DNA of 64,000 bases from contig NC_083339.1 of the NCBI RefSeq assembly GCF_019175385.1, forward strand, positions 50,458,282 through 50,522,281. The letters run 5' to 3'. The notes under the pieces are model-generated. The model saw only the letters and a program-made list of their open reading frames with translations, had not been told where the DNA came from and made no database searches. Positions 23,101 to 35,372 of the stretch are shown here, in pieces (position 1 is the stretch's first letter; every line of letters starts with the position of its first letter). Origin of the DNA: Lycium barbarum. Its lineage: Eukaryota > Streptophyta > Magnoliopsida > Solanales > Solanaceae. A program made the translations under genes and the position numbers.

Positions 23101-25382
23101 TGTCATGACCCATCTAGGGGCCATGACGGGTACCCGGGGCTAGCCACCGAGCACCATTCGTTCTGCTACTCATCTTACTCATTTAATGCTCTTTTATCGA
23201 TTTATACTTAGGACATAAGCAAATCATCTTTTCATTTTGAGAACACAAAAATACTTTTATATGCATAAGCCTCTCGGCCATCAAAATAATATATACATGT
23301 ACATGAAAGCATCTCGTGAGACCATCTAACCCACACTGCGCATCTACGAGCCTCTACTGGAATACTGAACGCAAGGACGGAAGAAGACCCCGTCATGCCC
23401 AAAATACATATACATGACTATATACACAAAAGAATAATCATAAGCACCTCCGGGACAATGGAGTGCTTCTCAAATCAGCTGACAGCTAATACGAATCTGG
23501 GTCGAGCTCTCCTCCCTGTCTACCTGTCGGCATGAACACAGCGTCCAAAGAAAACTGACGTCAGTACGAACATTGTACAGAGTATGAGAGACATAAACAA
23601 TGAAATAAGACAATGGTAATGGGAATAATATCAATATGGAACATCTGAATCTGACTGTCAAGTATAAAGAAAATAAGGCATGCATGCTATCTTACTCATA
23701 CTCATCATCTTATCATACATGCAAAATGTATAAGCTGCCCGTCCATATCGGATCGGTGTGATAATCAATAACATTAGCCTGCGTCCAGGCATCCCGCGTC
23801 CGGGGTATCATCTCATGCCGCCCACTTGTGGTGTCTGCCCATGGTATCTGGCCATGGTGTATACATATAGCTGCCCGCCTTAGCGGTGACTGCCCGACCA
23901 ACTAGGCGCGGTGTTATATCATCATCATCATAGTGTACTCATCATGGTATGCTTATCTTGTCATAGTACATGCAGAAGGCTAAAGATCAACTATACTCTA
24001 TCAGGGTGACGTAAGGTCGTGATCCCCCGATTGCATTATGGAACAACCATGGACATTCTGCCTCACCTTGAAGGAATTAGCGTATAAGGTGAGTGTAAGC
24101 GATGAATAACATCATTAGACATTTTGTACTTTAACTCATTACCTTGTGTAGCTAATTATAGACATAGGCTCGTGGATAAGAAAGTAGTTACACTACAGGA
24201 TTCATGCCATTAGAAAGAAGGGACTAGCCTCACATACCTTTCTCGTTTAAGCAATCTAGCATTCGTTTATTCTCCTTCAATGTAACGCCTCTACCTTCAA
24301 AAGAGGATTCATACTAACGTTAGTTAATCAACTATAAGAACGCATTACTATTTCTAGAGCCAATTGGGCAGCACTTCCTTTGTTTACACTACTTTTCCCA
24401 TATTTCATATCAACTTCCAACACCCACAACAACAATTACAATATAGCAATCAACAATCATCATTCATATACAATGACCATGATCCACCATTTCTCTTCAT
24501 TTTTCCCACAATTATGGTTGTGGGTTTGCTATCATATTTTCTCATGTATCACACTTATCTCATGGTATACATGTCATTTATAACCTATTCATACTCACAA
24601 CACACTAACATTTATGATTCAATACAACTACCATTCACTCATGGCACTATTCACCCATTTATGACCCATTTGCTATGCTTTTCTACAATTCGGGTATCTT
24701 AACCTTCCAATACCTTAAACAACATGAAATGGTCATGAAACTTACCTTAGATGATGGTTTAACAAGCTTTGAATGGATTTACTCCTCTAGCACCAAAACC
24801 CTACTTGAATCCTTTTAGGTTTTATTGAGAAGGATGAATTTTAATGTGATTCTCACACTTGATTTCATGGGTGCCATGTAATTGATCACCAATCTCCCTT
24901 GAGTTCTTGTAATTGAAGAGTAGAGAGTATTCTAGGAGTTTCTAGAGAGAAATATCGTCAATATGAAATGATTTGAATGAGCTTGGGTCTCTTTTTAATG
25001 ACTTAAAATCTATTCCGGAATGAACAGTGACTGAGGTGTACGGTGGTCGTAAACCCACTTTACGGGCCGTATTCTGGTTTACGGTCCGTCCTTCGTGACC
25101 GTATTTAAGCATATCAAAACCAGAAAGGCATGCTGGAGATCATGGCAATTTACGACTCAGGTTACGGGCCGTATTTTGATTTACGGTCCGTATTCCAAGT
25201 CATTTTTAACCATTTGAAGCATTTGACAGAAAGTTGAAATTTTTGAAAGGTTGGAGGACGATAGCAGTTTACGGTCCATAAATCACTTTACGGGCCGTAT
25301 TCCATTTTACGACAAACTGGGTCAAAGTGCAAACCTGTAACTTTTCACTGTACGTTTACGGGGAAATTTCCGAGGTGTAACA
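23101..25382 (-). repeat. Tekay-2 3' LTR
   Basis: 2282 bp, closely matching 30584-32865. It contains the R hairpins at 23525-23571. Near its start on the sense strand, a repeated palindromic block of TTTACGGGCCGTA and TTTACGGTCCGTA units lies at 25040-25320. Confidence 0.92.
23525..23571 (-). promoter_or_regulatory. Tekay-2 3' LTR R-region hairpins
   Basis: Sense: GTACTGACGTCAG, loop, GGACG, then CTGTG-TTCATGCC-GACAG. Each stem has one mismatch here; both are perfect in the 5' LTR copy. Confidence 0.55.
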
Positions 25383-25399
25383 CTCTCCCTCCCTTTTGG
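25383..25399 (-). promoter_or_regulatory. Tekay-2 polypurine tract
   Basis: Sense strand CCAAAAGGGAGGGAGAG directly before the 3' LTR. Confidence 0.88.
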
Positions 25400-25400
25400 A

Positions 25401-25418
25401 ACATTCGTCCTCGAATGT
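25401..25418 (-). promoter_or_regulatory. Tekay-2 pre-polypurine hairpin
   Basis: ACATTCGAGGACGAATGT on the sense strand: 7-bp arms around AGGA, just upstream of the polypurine tract. Confidence 0.7.
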
Positions 25419-25517
25419 TAAACACTCGGGATTCTACGAAAATTTCGCCAGAGTTTCCCCTGTAATCTGGCACTATCAACCTGTCACAACCACCCATACT
25501 ATCATCGCCTCACAGGG

Positions 25518-28500
25518 CTACATCACAACATCGACATATCTATGGCCACACACGGCCAAAAGCATGAAAATAAACATACATACCTTATATCGCTGGCGTT
25601 TCATCTTGAATCTCTCCTGGGGGTCAAATAAATGCGGATACTTAGACTTCATACTCTCTTCCGCGTCCCAAGTTATTTCTTCCTTGTTATTGTTTCGCCA
25701 CATGACTTTTACTGAAACCACCTCTTTGTTTCAGAGTTTTTGCACTTGACTGTCGAGGATAGCAATAGGCACTTCTTCAGAGGTTAGCTTTTCTGTTACT
25801 TGCACATCATCTATCGGAACAATATTTGTGGGATCTCCAATACACTTGCGGAGCATCGAAACGTGGAAAAATGGATGGACTGATTCAAGCTCCGAAGGTA
25901 GATCCAATTCATAGGCTACTTGGCCCACCTTGCGGATGATTTCATAGGGCCCAATGTACCTAGGACTTAACTTCCCTCTCTTGCCGAATCTCATCACCCC
26001 TTTCATTGGAGATACTTTCAGGAATACCCGATCACCAACTCGAAATTCCAAGTCTCGTCGGCGATTGTCCGCATAGGACTTTTGGCGACTTTGGGCTGTT
26101 AATAATCGATCTCGAATCATCTTAACCTTTTCCACCGCTTATTGAATCAATTCAGGGCCTACTAATTGCGTTTCTCCTATTTCGAACCATCCAACTGGAG
26201 ATCTACATTTCCTTCCGTATAAAGCTTCATATGGAGCCATTTGAATACTGGAATGATAGTTGTTGTTATATGCAAATTCAATTAGCGGAAAATGATCGTC
26301 CCAACTTCCACCAAAATTCAGCACACATGCTCATAACATATCTTCCAAGGTTTAAATGGTACGCTCGGCTTGCCCATCTGTCTGCGGATGAAACACCGTG
26401 CTAAGCTTCACTTGAGTGCCTAGATCTTCTTGAAAGGATTTCCAAAACTTGGCTGTAAATTGTGCTCCTCTGTCTGTGATGATGGATAATGGAACACCAT
26501 GAAGTCACACAATCTCCTTGAGATACAACCTTGCATAATCTTCCGCTGAGTATGTAGTCCTAACTGGGAGAAAATGGGCTGCCTTTGTCAATCTGCCCAC
26601 GATCACCTATATGGAATCATACTTGCCACGGGAACGAGGTAATCCCACTATAAAATCCATATTTATCACTTCCCATTTCCAAGTAGGGATTTCTATTGCC
26701 TGTAACAAGCCCCTTGGCTTCTGATGTTCAGCTTTTACCTGTTGGCAATTTCGACATTGTGCTACGAATTCTGCTATGTCTCTTTTCATGCCATCCCACC
26801 AGTACATCATCTTGAGATCATTATACATTTTGGTTGCACCTGGATGAATAGAATATCGAGAGCAATGTGCTTCTTCTAAAATTCGTCGGCGCATTTCCGC
26901 CACATTCGACACACATAACCTGCCTCGGTACCTAAGAATTCCATCCATGGAAACTTCAAACGAAGACTTTTCTTTCCCATGTGATGTGTCTCTATAACGA
27001 CATAACTGCGGATCTTCGCACTGCCGTTCTTTCACTTCCATATCCAAGGACGAAATTGTGGAATCATTTATACTCATCCCGGCATCGCCCGAATCAATTA
27101 CACGCCCTCCAAGATTACCCAATCGATGAAGTTCTTGAACCATCTCTTTCCTTTCCGAAGGGACTTCACATAAACTGCCCATTGATCGGCGGCTAAGTGC
27201 GTCGGCCACTACATTCGCCTTCCCGGGGTGGTATAAAATGTTAACATCATAATCTTTTAATAATTCTAACCACTGCCTCTGTCGCAGGTTCATCTCTTTT
27301 TTCTTGAAGATGTACTGAAGACTCTTGTGATCTGTATAGATATCAACGTGCACACCGTACAAATAATGTCTGCACATTTTTAAGGCATGAATGACCGCAG
27401 CTACTTCAAGATCATGAGTTGGATAATTCTTCTCATGTTTCCGCAATTGTCTCGAAGCATATGCAATAACCTTACCATGCTGCATCAATACGCATCCCAA
27501 TCCGACACTGGAAGTGTCACAATACACAACATAGCCATCTAGCCCTTCTGGAAGTGTTAGAACCGGGGCTAAGGTCAACCTGTTTTTCAACTCTTGGAAA
27601 CTGCGCTCACAGGCATCATCCCATTGAAACTTTGCTGACTTCTGGGTTAGCTTCGTCAATGGGGCTGAAATAGACAAAAATCCCTCTACGAACCTTCGAT
27701 AATAACCTGCCAAACCCAGAAAACTACGGACTTCTGTGGGCATTGTAGGCCTTGGCCAAGTCTTCACCGCTTCAATTTTCTGAGTGTCGACTCGAATGCC
27801 ATCATTGGAAATAACATAGCCCAGAAATGTTACAGAATTCAGCCAGAACTCACACTTTGAACATTTTGCATACAATTCTCAGGCTCGAAGAATACCAAGA
27901 ACAATTCTCAGATGATCCGCATGTTCCGATTCCGTGCGAGAATACACCAGAATATCATCAATAAATACTACCACAAATAGATCCAAGAGAGTCAGAATAC
28001 GTTTTTCATCAAATTCATAAACCAGCCAGAGCATTAGTCAACCCGAACGACATCACTTGAAATTCATAGTGGCCATATCTCATTCTGAAGGCTGTTTTGG
28101 GAATATCTGCTTCTCTAACCCTCACTTGATGATAACCCGACCTCAAGTCTATTTTAGAAAACCACTTGGCACCTTGCAATTGGTCGAATAAGTCATCAAT
28201 CCTTGGAAGAGGATAATTGTTCTTTATCGTCACTTTGTTCAATTGCTTGTAATCGATGCACATCCGTAGAGATCCGTCTTTCTTTCTTACAAACAAAACT
28301 GGAGCTCCCCGCAGTGATGAGCTGGGTCTAATAAATCCCTTTTCGAGCAAATCTTTTAGCTGCGCCTTTCACTCTTTTAATTTTGCCGGGGCCATTCGAT
28401 AAGGAGGAATAGAAATAGGCTTGGTGTCCGGCAACACATCAATGGCGAAGTCAATCTCCCTTTCTTGAGGAATTCCTGGAAGTTCGTCTGGAAACACATC

Positions 28501-30378
28501 TGTGAATTCATTCACTACCGGAACTGATTGAAAAGTTGGTGGCTTTGCTTCGGTGTCATGAACCCGAACTAAGTGATAAATATAGCCCTTGGCTATCATC
28601 TTCCTTGCCTTAAGGTAGGAAATAAACCTACCTTTCGGTGATGCTGCATTACCCTTCCATTCAAGCACGGGCTCTCCCGGAAATTGGAATCGAACTACTT
28701 TTGTTCGGCAATCGACATTAGCATAGCATGATGCCAACCAATCCATACCCATAATTACATCGAAGTCTACCATTTCCAGCTCAATCAAATCAGCTTTTGT
28801 CTGGCGATCACATATCACAACTACACAATTTTTATACACTTGCCTTGCTATCACGGGATCACCAACCGGAGTAGACACCTCAAAAGGTCTGATCGGCTCA
28901 GGTTTCACCCCAATACAACCAGCAACATATGGAGTAATATAGGAAAGAGTAGAACCCAGATCTATCAGTGTATATACATCACGGGAGAATATAGACAATG
29001 TACCTATAACGACGTCCGGGGAGGACTCAAGGTCCTATCATCCCACTAAATCATATACACGGGGCTGAGTGGCACCTGAAGTAGATGATGCCCCTCTGCC
29101 TCTACCTCGGCCTGCTGACATCTGGGGAGCCTGCCCTACCGGGCGTGCTGAGGAAGAGCCGGCTGCTGAACCTATAGGCTGAACTCCAACTCTACCACTC
29201 GTTGACGGGCAATCTCTCATCATGTGCCCAACTTGGCCGCAAGTATAGCAAGCGTCCGAACCCTAGCGACACTGTCCGGAATGCAATCTACCGCATTGGC
29301 TGCATCGCGGTACTGGAGGTTTCTTCTGACTATAGTCTTCCCTGAACTGGAAATCTGAGGCCCTCGAACTCTGGCCCTGTCCTGAACGGAAAGAGCGATC
29401 AAATCTCCTACATGTAGATCGGGGAGGTGAACTAGTCACCGACTGGACTGAGTACCCAGAATATGTCTGCCTTGATCCCCCTCTATAATCACTGTCAGCT
29501 CCCATAGATCTGGCCCTCTTGCCTTGCCTTCTATCGACATCATGGTCGCCTCTTTGTTGTTGTTGTCGCCCCTCCAAATTCTGAGCATGGGCCTGTATTC
29601 GGGAAATATCCGTCCCGTCTTGCAAGGACACCGTCAAGCAATCTCTGAATAAATGTGGCCCTAGGAAACTCACAAATCTATGTACCCGATCTCCCATGTC
29701 GGCCACGATAGCCGGAGCATATCTAGCCAAGGAATTAAATTGCATGCCATACTCCCGGGCACTCATATTTCCTTACCTCAGATTTAGAAACCTGTCCGCC
29801 CTAGCTCGGCGGACCTCGGGTGGCAAAGAGTGACGAATAAATGCATCCACAAATTCTTGCCAAACCGGAAGGGGCGCATTCTCTCCTCGTGACATTACCC
29901 AGTTGTTATACCATAAAACAGCCATATCCCGGAGTCTATAAGATGCCAACTCCACGGATTCAGTTTCGGAGGCATGGACAATCTTTAATGTCCTCAACAC
30001 CTCATCTATGAAACCTTGCGGGTCTTCATCCGGCTTTGACCCGAAAAACTCCGGAGGATTTAGGCTCATAAAATCATGGGCTTTGGTACTTGCTGCCCGG
30101 TCACTGGAACCCCCACTTTGTCGTTGTGCCTGTGCGGCAACCAATTGTGTCAATAACTGGATGGCCTCGGTCATTTGTTGACCCGAAGCAACCGGTGGAG
30201 AAATTGGAGCTGGAGCTCCTCCTTGCCCTTCCACATTAGGCAGGGTAGAAGAGGTATTAGATAAGGCCTCATTATGTGATTAGCCTTCTTCGATATTCGT
30301 CGGAGGCTCTCTTTCTACCCGCCTCTTTGTCGTAGTCTTTCCCTTATGGGCGACTGTAGCCTTCCCTTTTGGCGACAT
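25518..30378 (-). pseudogene. Tekay-2 gag-pol polyprotein (chromovirus), broken
   Basis: Gag starts at the ATG at 30378 (MSPKGKATVAHKGK). The remaining order is gag core (30234-29263), zinc knuckle CYTCGQVGHMMRDC (about 29246-29205), protease [11 protein letters not shown] (about 28965), reverse transcriptase (28350 to about 27880, with [10 protein letters not shown] and FIDD near 27960), RNase H ([11 protein letters not shown], about 27500), integrase ([11 protein letters not shown] zinc region, NMDF, YNNNYHSS, RYIGPYEII) and chromodomain (SVKVMWRNNNKEEITWDAEE, 25718-25659). Lesions include TAA after RFLNLR (29773-29775), TAG before the zinc knuckle (29263-29265), a stop at 28369, indels near 28000, TGA at 27876, TAG in place of integrase Trp (26607), TGA near 26505 and 26325, TAA at 26139, and TGA just before the chromodomain (25731-25733). 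In the living state this polyprotein makes particles, copies RNA to DNA and integrates it, with the chromodomain guiding insertion to heterochromatin. Confidence 0.92.
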
Positions 30379-30486
30379 TCTGAAATCAGAACATACTATT
30401 AGGGAGGATAAAATCTTACATGCGGCTCTACCGCACGATCTCACGAGAAGAAAGATGGTCATTTTTCCTAAATGCCCTGTAGCCTC

Positions 30487-30523
30487 TTGTTTATTGATGT
30501 AGCGCGCAACACACCATAAACAA
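30487..30523 (-). promoter_or_regulatory. Tekay-2 leader hairpin with palindromic loop
   Basis: Sense: TTGTTTAT, GGTGTG, loop TTGCGCGC, TACATC, one bulged A, ATAAACAA. The outer stem is 8 bp and perfect; the inner 6 bp include two wobbles. The loop ends with the palindrome GCGCGC. It lies 44 nt downstream of the primer site. Confidence 0.7.
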
Positions 30524-30567
30524 AACTCTACTAGACACGGCTCGTAGACACTTCCTAGGACTGAACC

Positions 30568-30579
30568 GCTCTGATACCA
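30568..30579 (-). promoter_or_regulatory. Primer binding site (initiator Met tRNA), Tekay-2
   Basis: Sense TGGTATCAGAGC, four bases after the end of the 5' LTR. Confidence 0.93.
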
Positions 30580-30583
30580 CTTT

Positions 30584-32865
30584 TGTCACGACCCATCTAG
30601 GGGCCGTGCCGGGTACCTGGGGCCAGTCACCGAGCACCATTCGTTCTGCTACTCTTCTTACTCATTTAATGCTCTTTTATCGATTTATACTTAGGACATA
30701 AGAATATCATCTTTTCATTTTGAGAACACACAAATACTTTTATATGCATAAGCCTTTTGGCCATCAAAATAATATATACATGTACATGAAAGCATCTCGT
30801 GAGACCATCTAACCCACACTGCACATCTAAGAGCCTCTACTGGAGTACTGAACGCAAGGACGGGACAAGACCCCGTCATGCCCAAAATACATATACATGA
30901 CTATATATACAAAAGAATAATCATAAGCACCTCCGGGACAATGGAGTGCTTCTCAAATCAGTTGACAGCTACTACGAATCTGGGTCGAATTCTCCTCCCT
31001 ATCTACCTGTGGGCATGAACACAGCGTCCAAAGAAAACGGACGTCAGTACGAACATTATACTGAGTATGAGAGGCATAAACAATGAAATAAGACAATGGT
31101 AATGGGAATGATATCAATATGGAACATCTGAATCTGACTATCAAGTATAAACAAAATAAGTAATGCATGCTATCTTACTCATACTCATCATCTTATTATA
31201 TATGCAAAATGTATAAGCTGCCCGTCCATATCGGTTCGGTGTGATAATCAATAACATTAGCCTGCGTCCAGGCTTCCCACGTACGGGGTATCATCTCATG
31301 CCGCCCACTAGTGGTGTCTGCCCATGCCATCTGGCCATGGTGTATACATATAGCTGCCCGCCTTAGCGGTGACTGCCCGGCCAACTAGGCGCTGTGTTAT
31401 ATCATCAACATCATAGTGTGCTCATCATGGTATGCTTATCTTATCATAGTACATGTATAAGGCTCAAGATCAACTATACTCTATCGGGGTGACGTAAGGT
31501 CGTGATCCCCCGATTACATTATGGAACAACCATGGACATTCTGCCTCACCTTGAAGGAATTAGCGTATAAGGTGAGTGTAAGCGATGAATAACATCATTA
31601 GACTTTTTGTACTTTAACTCATTACCTTGTGTAGCTAATTATAGACATAGGCTCGTGGATAAGAAAGTAGTTACACTATAGGATTCATGCCATTAGAAAG
31701 AAGGGACTAGCCTCACATATATTTCTCGTTTAAGCAATCTAGCGTTCGTTTATTCTCCTTCAATGTCACGCCTCTACCTTTAAAAGAGGATTCGTACTAA
31801 CGTTAGTTAATCAACTATAAGAAGGCATTACTATTTCTAGAGACAATTGGCCAGCACTTCCTTTGTTTACACTACTTTTCCCATATTTCATATCAACTTC
31901 CAATACCCACAACAAAAATTACAATATAGCAATCAACAATCATCATTCATATACAATGATCATGATCCACCATTTCTCTTCATCTTTCCCACAATTATGG
32001 TTGTGGGTTTGCTATCATATTTTCTCATGTATCACACTTATCTCATGGTCTACATGTCATTTATATCGTATTCATACTCACAACACACTAACATTTATGA
32101 TTCAATACAACTACCATTCACTCATGGCACTATTCACCCATTTATGACCCATTTGCTATGCTTTTCTACAATTCGGGTATCTTAACCTTTCAATACCTTA
32201 AACAACATTAAATGGTCATGAAACTTACCTTAGATGATGGTTGAACAAGCTTTGAATGGATTTACTCCTCTAGCACCAAAATCCTACTTCACTCCTTTTA
32301 GGTTTTCTTGAGAAGGATGAATTTTAATGTGATTCTCACACTTGATTTCGTGGGTCCCCTGTAATTGATCACCAATCTCCCTTGAGTTCTTGTAATTGAA
32401 TAGTAGAGAGTATTCTAGGAGTTTCCAGAGAGAAATATCGTCAATATGAAATGATTTGAATGAGGTTGGGTCTCTTTTTAATGACTTAAAATCTATTCCG
32501 GAATGAACAGTGACTGAGGTGTACGGTGGTCGTAAACCCACTTTACGGGTCGTATTCTGGTTTACGGTCCGTCCTTCGTGACCGTATTTAAGCATATCAA
32601 AACCAGAAAGGCATGCTGGAGATCATGGCAATTTACGACTCAGTTTACGGGCCGTATTTCGATTTACGGTCCGTATTCCAAGTCGTTTTTAACCATTTGA
32701 AGCATTTGACAGAAAGTTGAAATTTTTGAAAGGTTGGAGGACGATAGCAGTTTACGGTTCGTAAATCACTTTACTGGCCGTATTCCATTTTACGACCAAC
32801 TGGGTCAAAGTGCAAACCTGCAACTTTTCACTGTACGTTCACGGGGAAATTTCCGAGGTGTAACA
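30584..32865 (-). repeat. Tekay-2 5' LTR
   Basis: 2282 bp. It shares the palindromic ACGGGCCGT/ACGGTCCGT block (32520-32800) and the R hairpins with the 3' copy. It shows scattered base differences from the 3' LTR, consistent with an insertion of moderate age. Confidence 0.92.
31006..31050 (-). promoter_or_regulatory. Tekay-2 5' LTR R-region hairpins
   Basis: Sense: GTACTGA, CGTCC-GTTTTCTTT-GGACG, then CTGTG-TTCATGCC-CACAG. Both stems are perfect and differ from the family-E stems by paired (compensatory) changes. Confidence 0.62.
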
Positions 32866-34845
32866 TTTATGAGGCGCTTCGAAAATAGAAGGCTCGTGTG
32901 GAGTAGTTCGTGGCTTCTGTTCTGCATTCCAGATAGGTTATGACTTACTTTAGTTAGACTTCGATTAGCGAAACATATGTATTGTGTAGAATTGATGGGA
33001 GAAAGCATTATTAGGCCTTCGCACATGGTGTTTTGGTTGGATAGTAGCTAGGTTGGTATGACTTCTGATTTTGTAGGCTTGTCGCCATTGTGTTATGTAC
33101 TGAAATATGAGGTGTAGTTGTATTCATACTGTGGTGATTCGGGATGGATTTCTATTAGATTTCTTTTTATGGTGGCTTGTTGCCCTATTATTGTGATTAG
33201 ACTTATTGCCTAATTTATCGTGTTGTACTCAGTATCTCTCTTATTGTGACACATATTATCGGAAAAATGAAGGATAATGAGTTTAGGCCTGAATTGTGAT
33301 ATAAACTTATCACAATGCGTAGATGAAAACTTGATGTATGATTTACTGTTGATGATAATATATAGAAAAATGGAGCTTCTTGGTGATACAAGACTTAGTT
33401 GTGAGGCGTACTTGCTATGTGAGGAAGTAAAGAGGGACATAAACTCTTATGTTGGTTGAGATGGTTTGTATGATTCATTTTATGGTTGAGTTAATCCAAG
33501 TCTTGATATGACTTGTGGCTTGGTAACTTGTACCTTCGCTATTGCTTTATTAGCTTGTATTGATTTACCATGTTTACACTCATTTATGCATTCATACACT
33601 CATACATGATGGAAATGTTTCGGAAACGATTCATGAAGACTTATGGCATGATGCGTTGTGTTTGACATTGTTATTGCTAATTGTTCATAGTCCATACATA
33701 CTAATGAACTGGAATACGTTGAGACATACATTGTGATGTGAAATTAGTGAAGAAGTTAATATAATCTTCTTGTTGAACTTGTGATACTATTTGATATATG
33801 GTACTTGATGAATTGATCATTGAGAGTGATGTGACAGTGTTACTATACATATGAAAAGGCACATTTGACTGGGGGTAAGGATGTGGCCTGGTTATGGGCT
33901 CGTGGCCCGAGGTTAGTTTCGAAAATGAGAGGTACGTTGATATGGGCCGCGTCCGAGGTTCCTTCCGGAGCAGAGGTTTATGCTCAGGTGCGTGGAGTGA
34001 ATCCGGAACGAGTGGTACATGGACACCATGTGTCCCCTATAGATCATGACTACCGAGCAATGACATCAATTAGCATATGTGTACAATTCAAGTGATTGGC
34101 CAGTGCATGGCATTGCATTGTATTGCACATCATCATATTTTGCATTGCACATCATTACATTTTATTCTGCATTATAATATGCTCGTTCGTTTTTTATTTT
34201 GGTATGGATGTTGAATGCCTATTATAAGATAATGATGACCATTGACTACGTTAAATTGTGGATTAGTGACTCTACCTAGGGAAGGAACTTAGACTTGTGA
34301 TTATGAGGTAAGAATATTCAAACTTGACAGACTTATGTGTTAGAAACTTCATCTTAGGTTGTGACTCTATCATGAGATATTTTCTGACTTGGATTTTAGT
34401 GTTAAGTGCCTATCTGTATATCTTGTTGATTTTATACTTACAAGCGTTAAAAAATCTTAGTCAGCCTATGTTGCTTACCGGTGCATAGTGTTTGTACTGA
34501 TACTACCTTGTTGCGCCTTTTTTTTAGTGTAGATTGTATTCCAGAGGTTTCATCCATATTACATCTCTAGCTTGAAGCTAGTTTGCTCGATCAGATCCGA
34601 GGGTGTTTTTATCCATTCCATGCCACTTGAAGATATCTCTTTCCAGATGTCTATTTTTATTCCAGACATTATTTGTTATTATATCTGAGATATGCTTCAT
34701 TCTTTAGACATTGTAAATTAGAATCCTTGTACGATGACTTTCAGATTTTGGGGTTGAAATAGTTAGACTTCCACACTTATATTATCTATTAAGTATGACT
34801 TGTTTTATTTATTCATTCATTCACTTATCTATTGACTGTTAATAA
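32866..34845 (+). repeat. LARD-C 3' LTR, second part (truncated)
   Basis: Resumes the LTR exactly after Tekay-2 and aligns with about 17756-19733 of the 5' LTR. It breaks off at about 34845, so roughly 115 bp of the LTR end are missing. Confidence 0.85.
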
Positions 34846-34978
34846 TAAATCATACCCGTATATACATAACTGTCAAAATAGCATACCAAATGGGACTGCA
34901 GCTCCGAGCTAAGTGAAGCGCACTGTCTGCAGCTGAGTGGAAGACTTATTGAGCTAGATCGCCTGTCTGGCTACTTGA

Positions 34979-35036
34979 ACCTGCGGGCATGAATGCAGCG
35001 CCCGCAGCAAAATGGACTTCCGTATGAAACAATGTA
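34979..35036 (-). promoter_or_regulatory. LARD-D (inverted copy) R-region hairpins
   Basis: Sense: GTCC...GGGC followed by CTGCA-TTCATGCC-CGCAG. The stems are partly decayed, but order and spacing match the other families. Confidence 0.45.
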
Positions 35037-35156
35037 CTGAGTATGTTGGCAATGATAATTGAAACTGAACTGAAACAATACAATCTGGAGGCCAAGGAAT
35101 GCCCTGAATATCTCATCTGAACTGTCTCATATGAAATGCAATATAATATTATTATA

Positions 35157-35372
35157 TATCTCACTGACCAAGTGGCTAGGCAACTGTAAAATCTCACTGA
35201 CCCGTCGGCCAGGTAATCTGTCTCACTGACCCGTCGGACAGGCAATCTGTCTCACTGACCCGTAGGCCAGGCATACCTGTCTCATTGACCCGTAGGCCAG
35301 GCATATCTGTCTCACTGACCAAGTGGTCAGGCTAAATAAAATGTCTCACTGACCAAGTGTCCAGGCTAAAGA
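35157..35372. repeat. Minisatellite, 29-34 bp units, in LARD-D LTR
   Basis: Seven to eight tandem units of the form TCTCACTGACCCGTNGGCCAGGCA with variable tails. Confidence 0.88.

Larger units (their letters stand above)
23101..32865 (-). mobile_element. Tekay-2: full-length Ty3/gypsy chromovirus, decayed
   Basis: The element starts TGTCATGACCC at 23101 and ends GGTGTAACA at 32865, inserted into the LARD-C 3' LTR. Flanks are GTTAT (23096-23100) and TTTAT (32866-32870), a 5-bp duplication with one change. Both LTRs are 2282 bp (23101-25382, 30584-32865). Between them are a primer site, gag-pol with a chromodomain, a pre-polypurine hairpin and a polypurine tract, all on the minus strand. Many nonsense codons and at least one frameshift in the reverse transcriptase make it inactive. 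Confidence 0.93.
16588..34845 (+). mobile_element. LARD-C: large non-autonomous LTR element without gag-pol, 3' LTR split by Tekay-2
   Basis: 5' LTR 16588-19848, primer site at 19851, internal region 19849-21939, and a second LTR starting TGTAACGACCC at 21940. The second LTR is interrupted at 23100 by Tekay-2, resumes at 32866 and is cut off at about 34845. The two LTRs align throughout. The internal region is about 2.1 kb and shows no gag, protease, reverse transcriptase or integrase motif, so the element depends on proteins from others. The first few bases of the 5' LTR are degenerate. The LTR lengths and the distance between copies suggest an old insertion. Confidence 0.85.

Noticed and set aside
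24364..24702. Open frame in the Tekay-2 3' LTR, with a similar one at 31847-32185
   Set aside because: It is conserved only because the two LTRs are copies, lies on the strand opposite to the element, and has no coding signature.
35157..35372. CRISPR-like array
   Set aside because: Direct repeats without unique spacers, in a plant LTR: a minisatellite.
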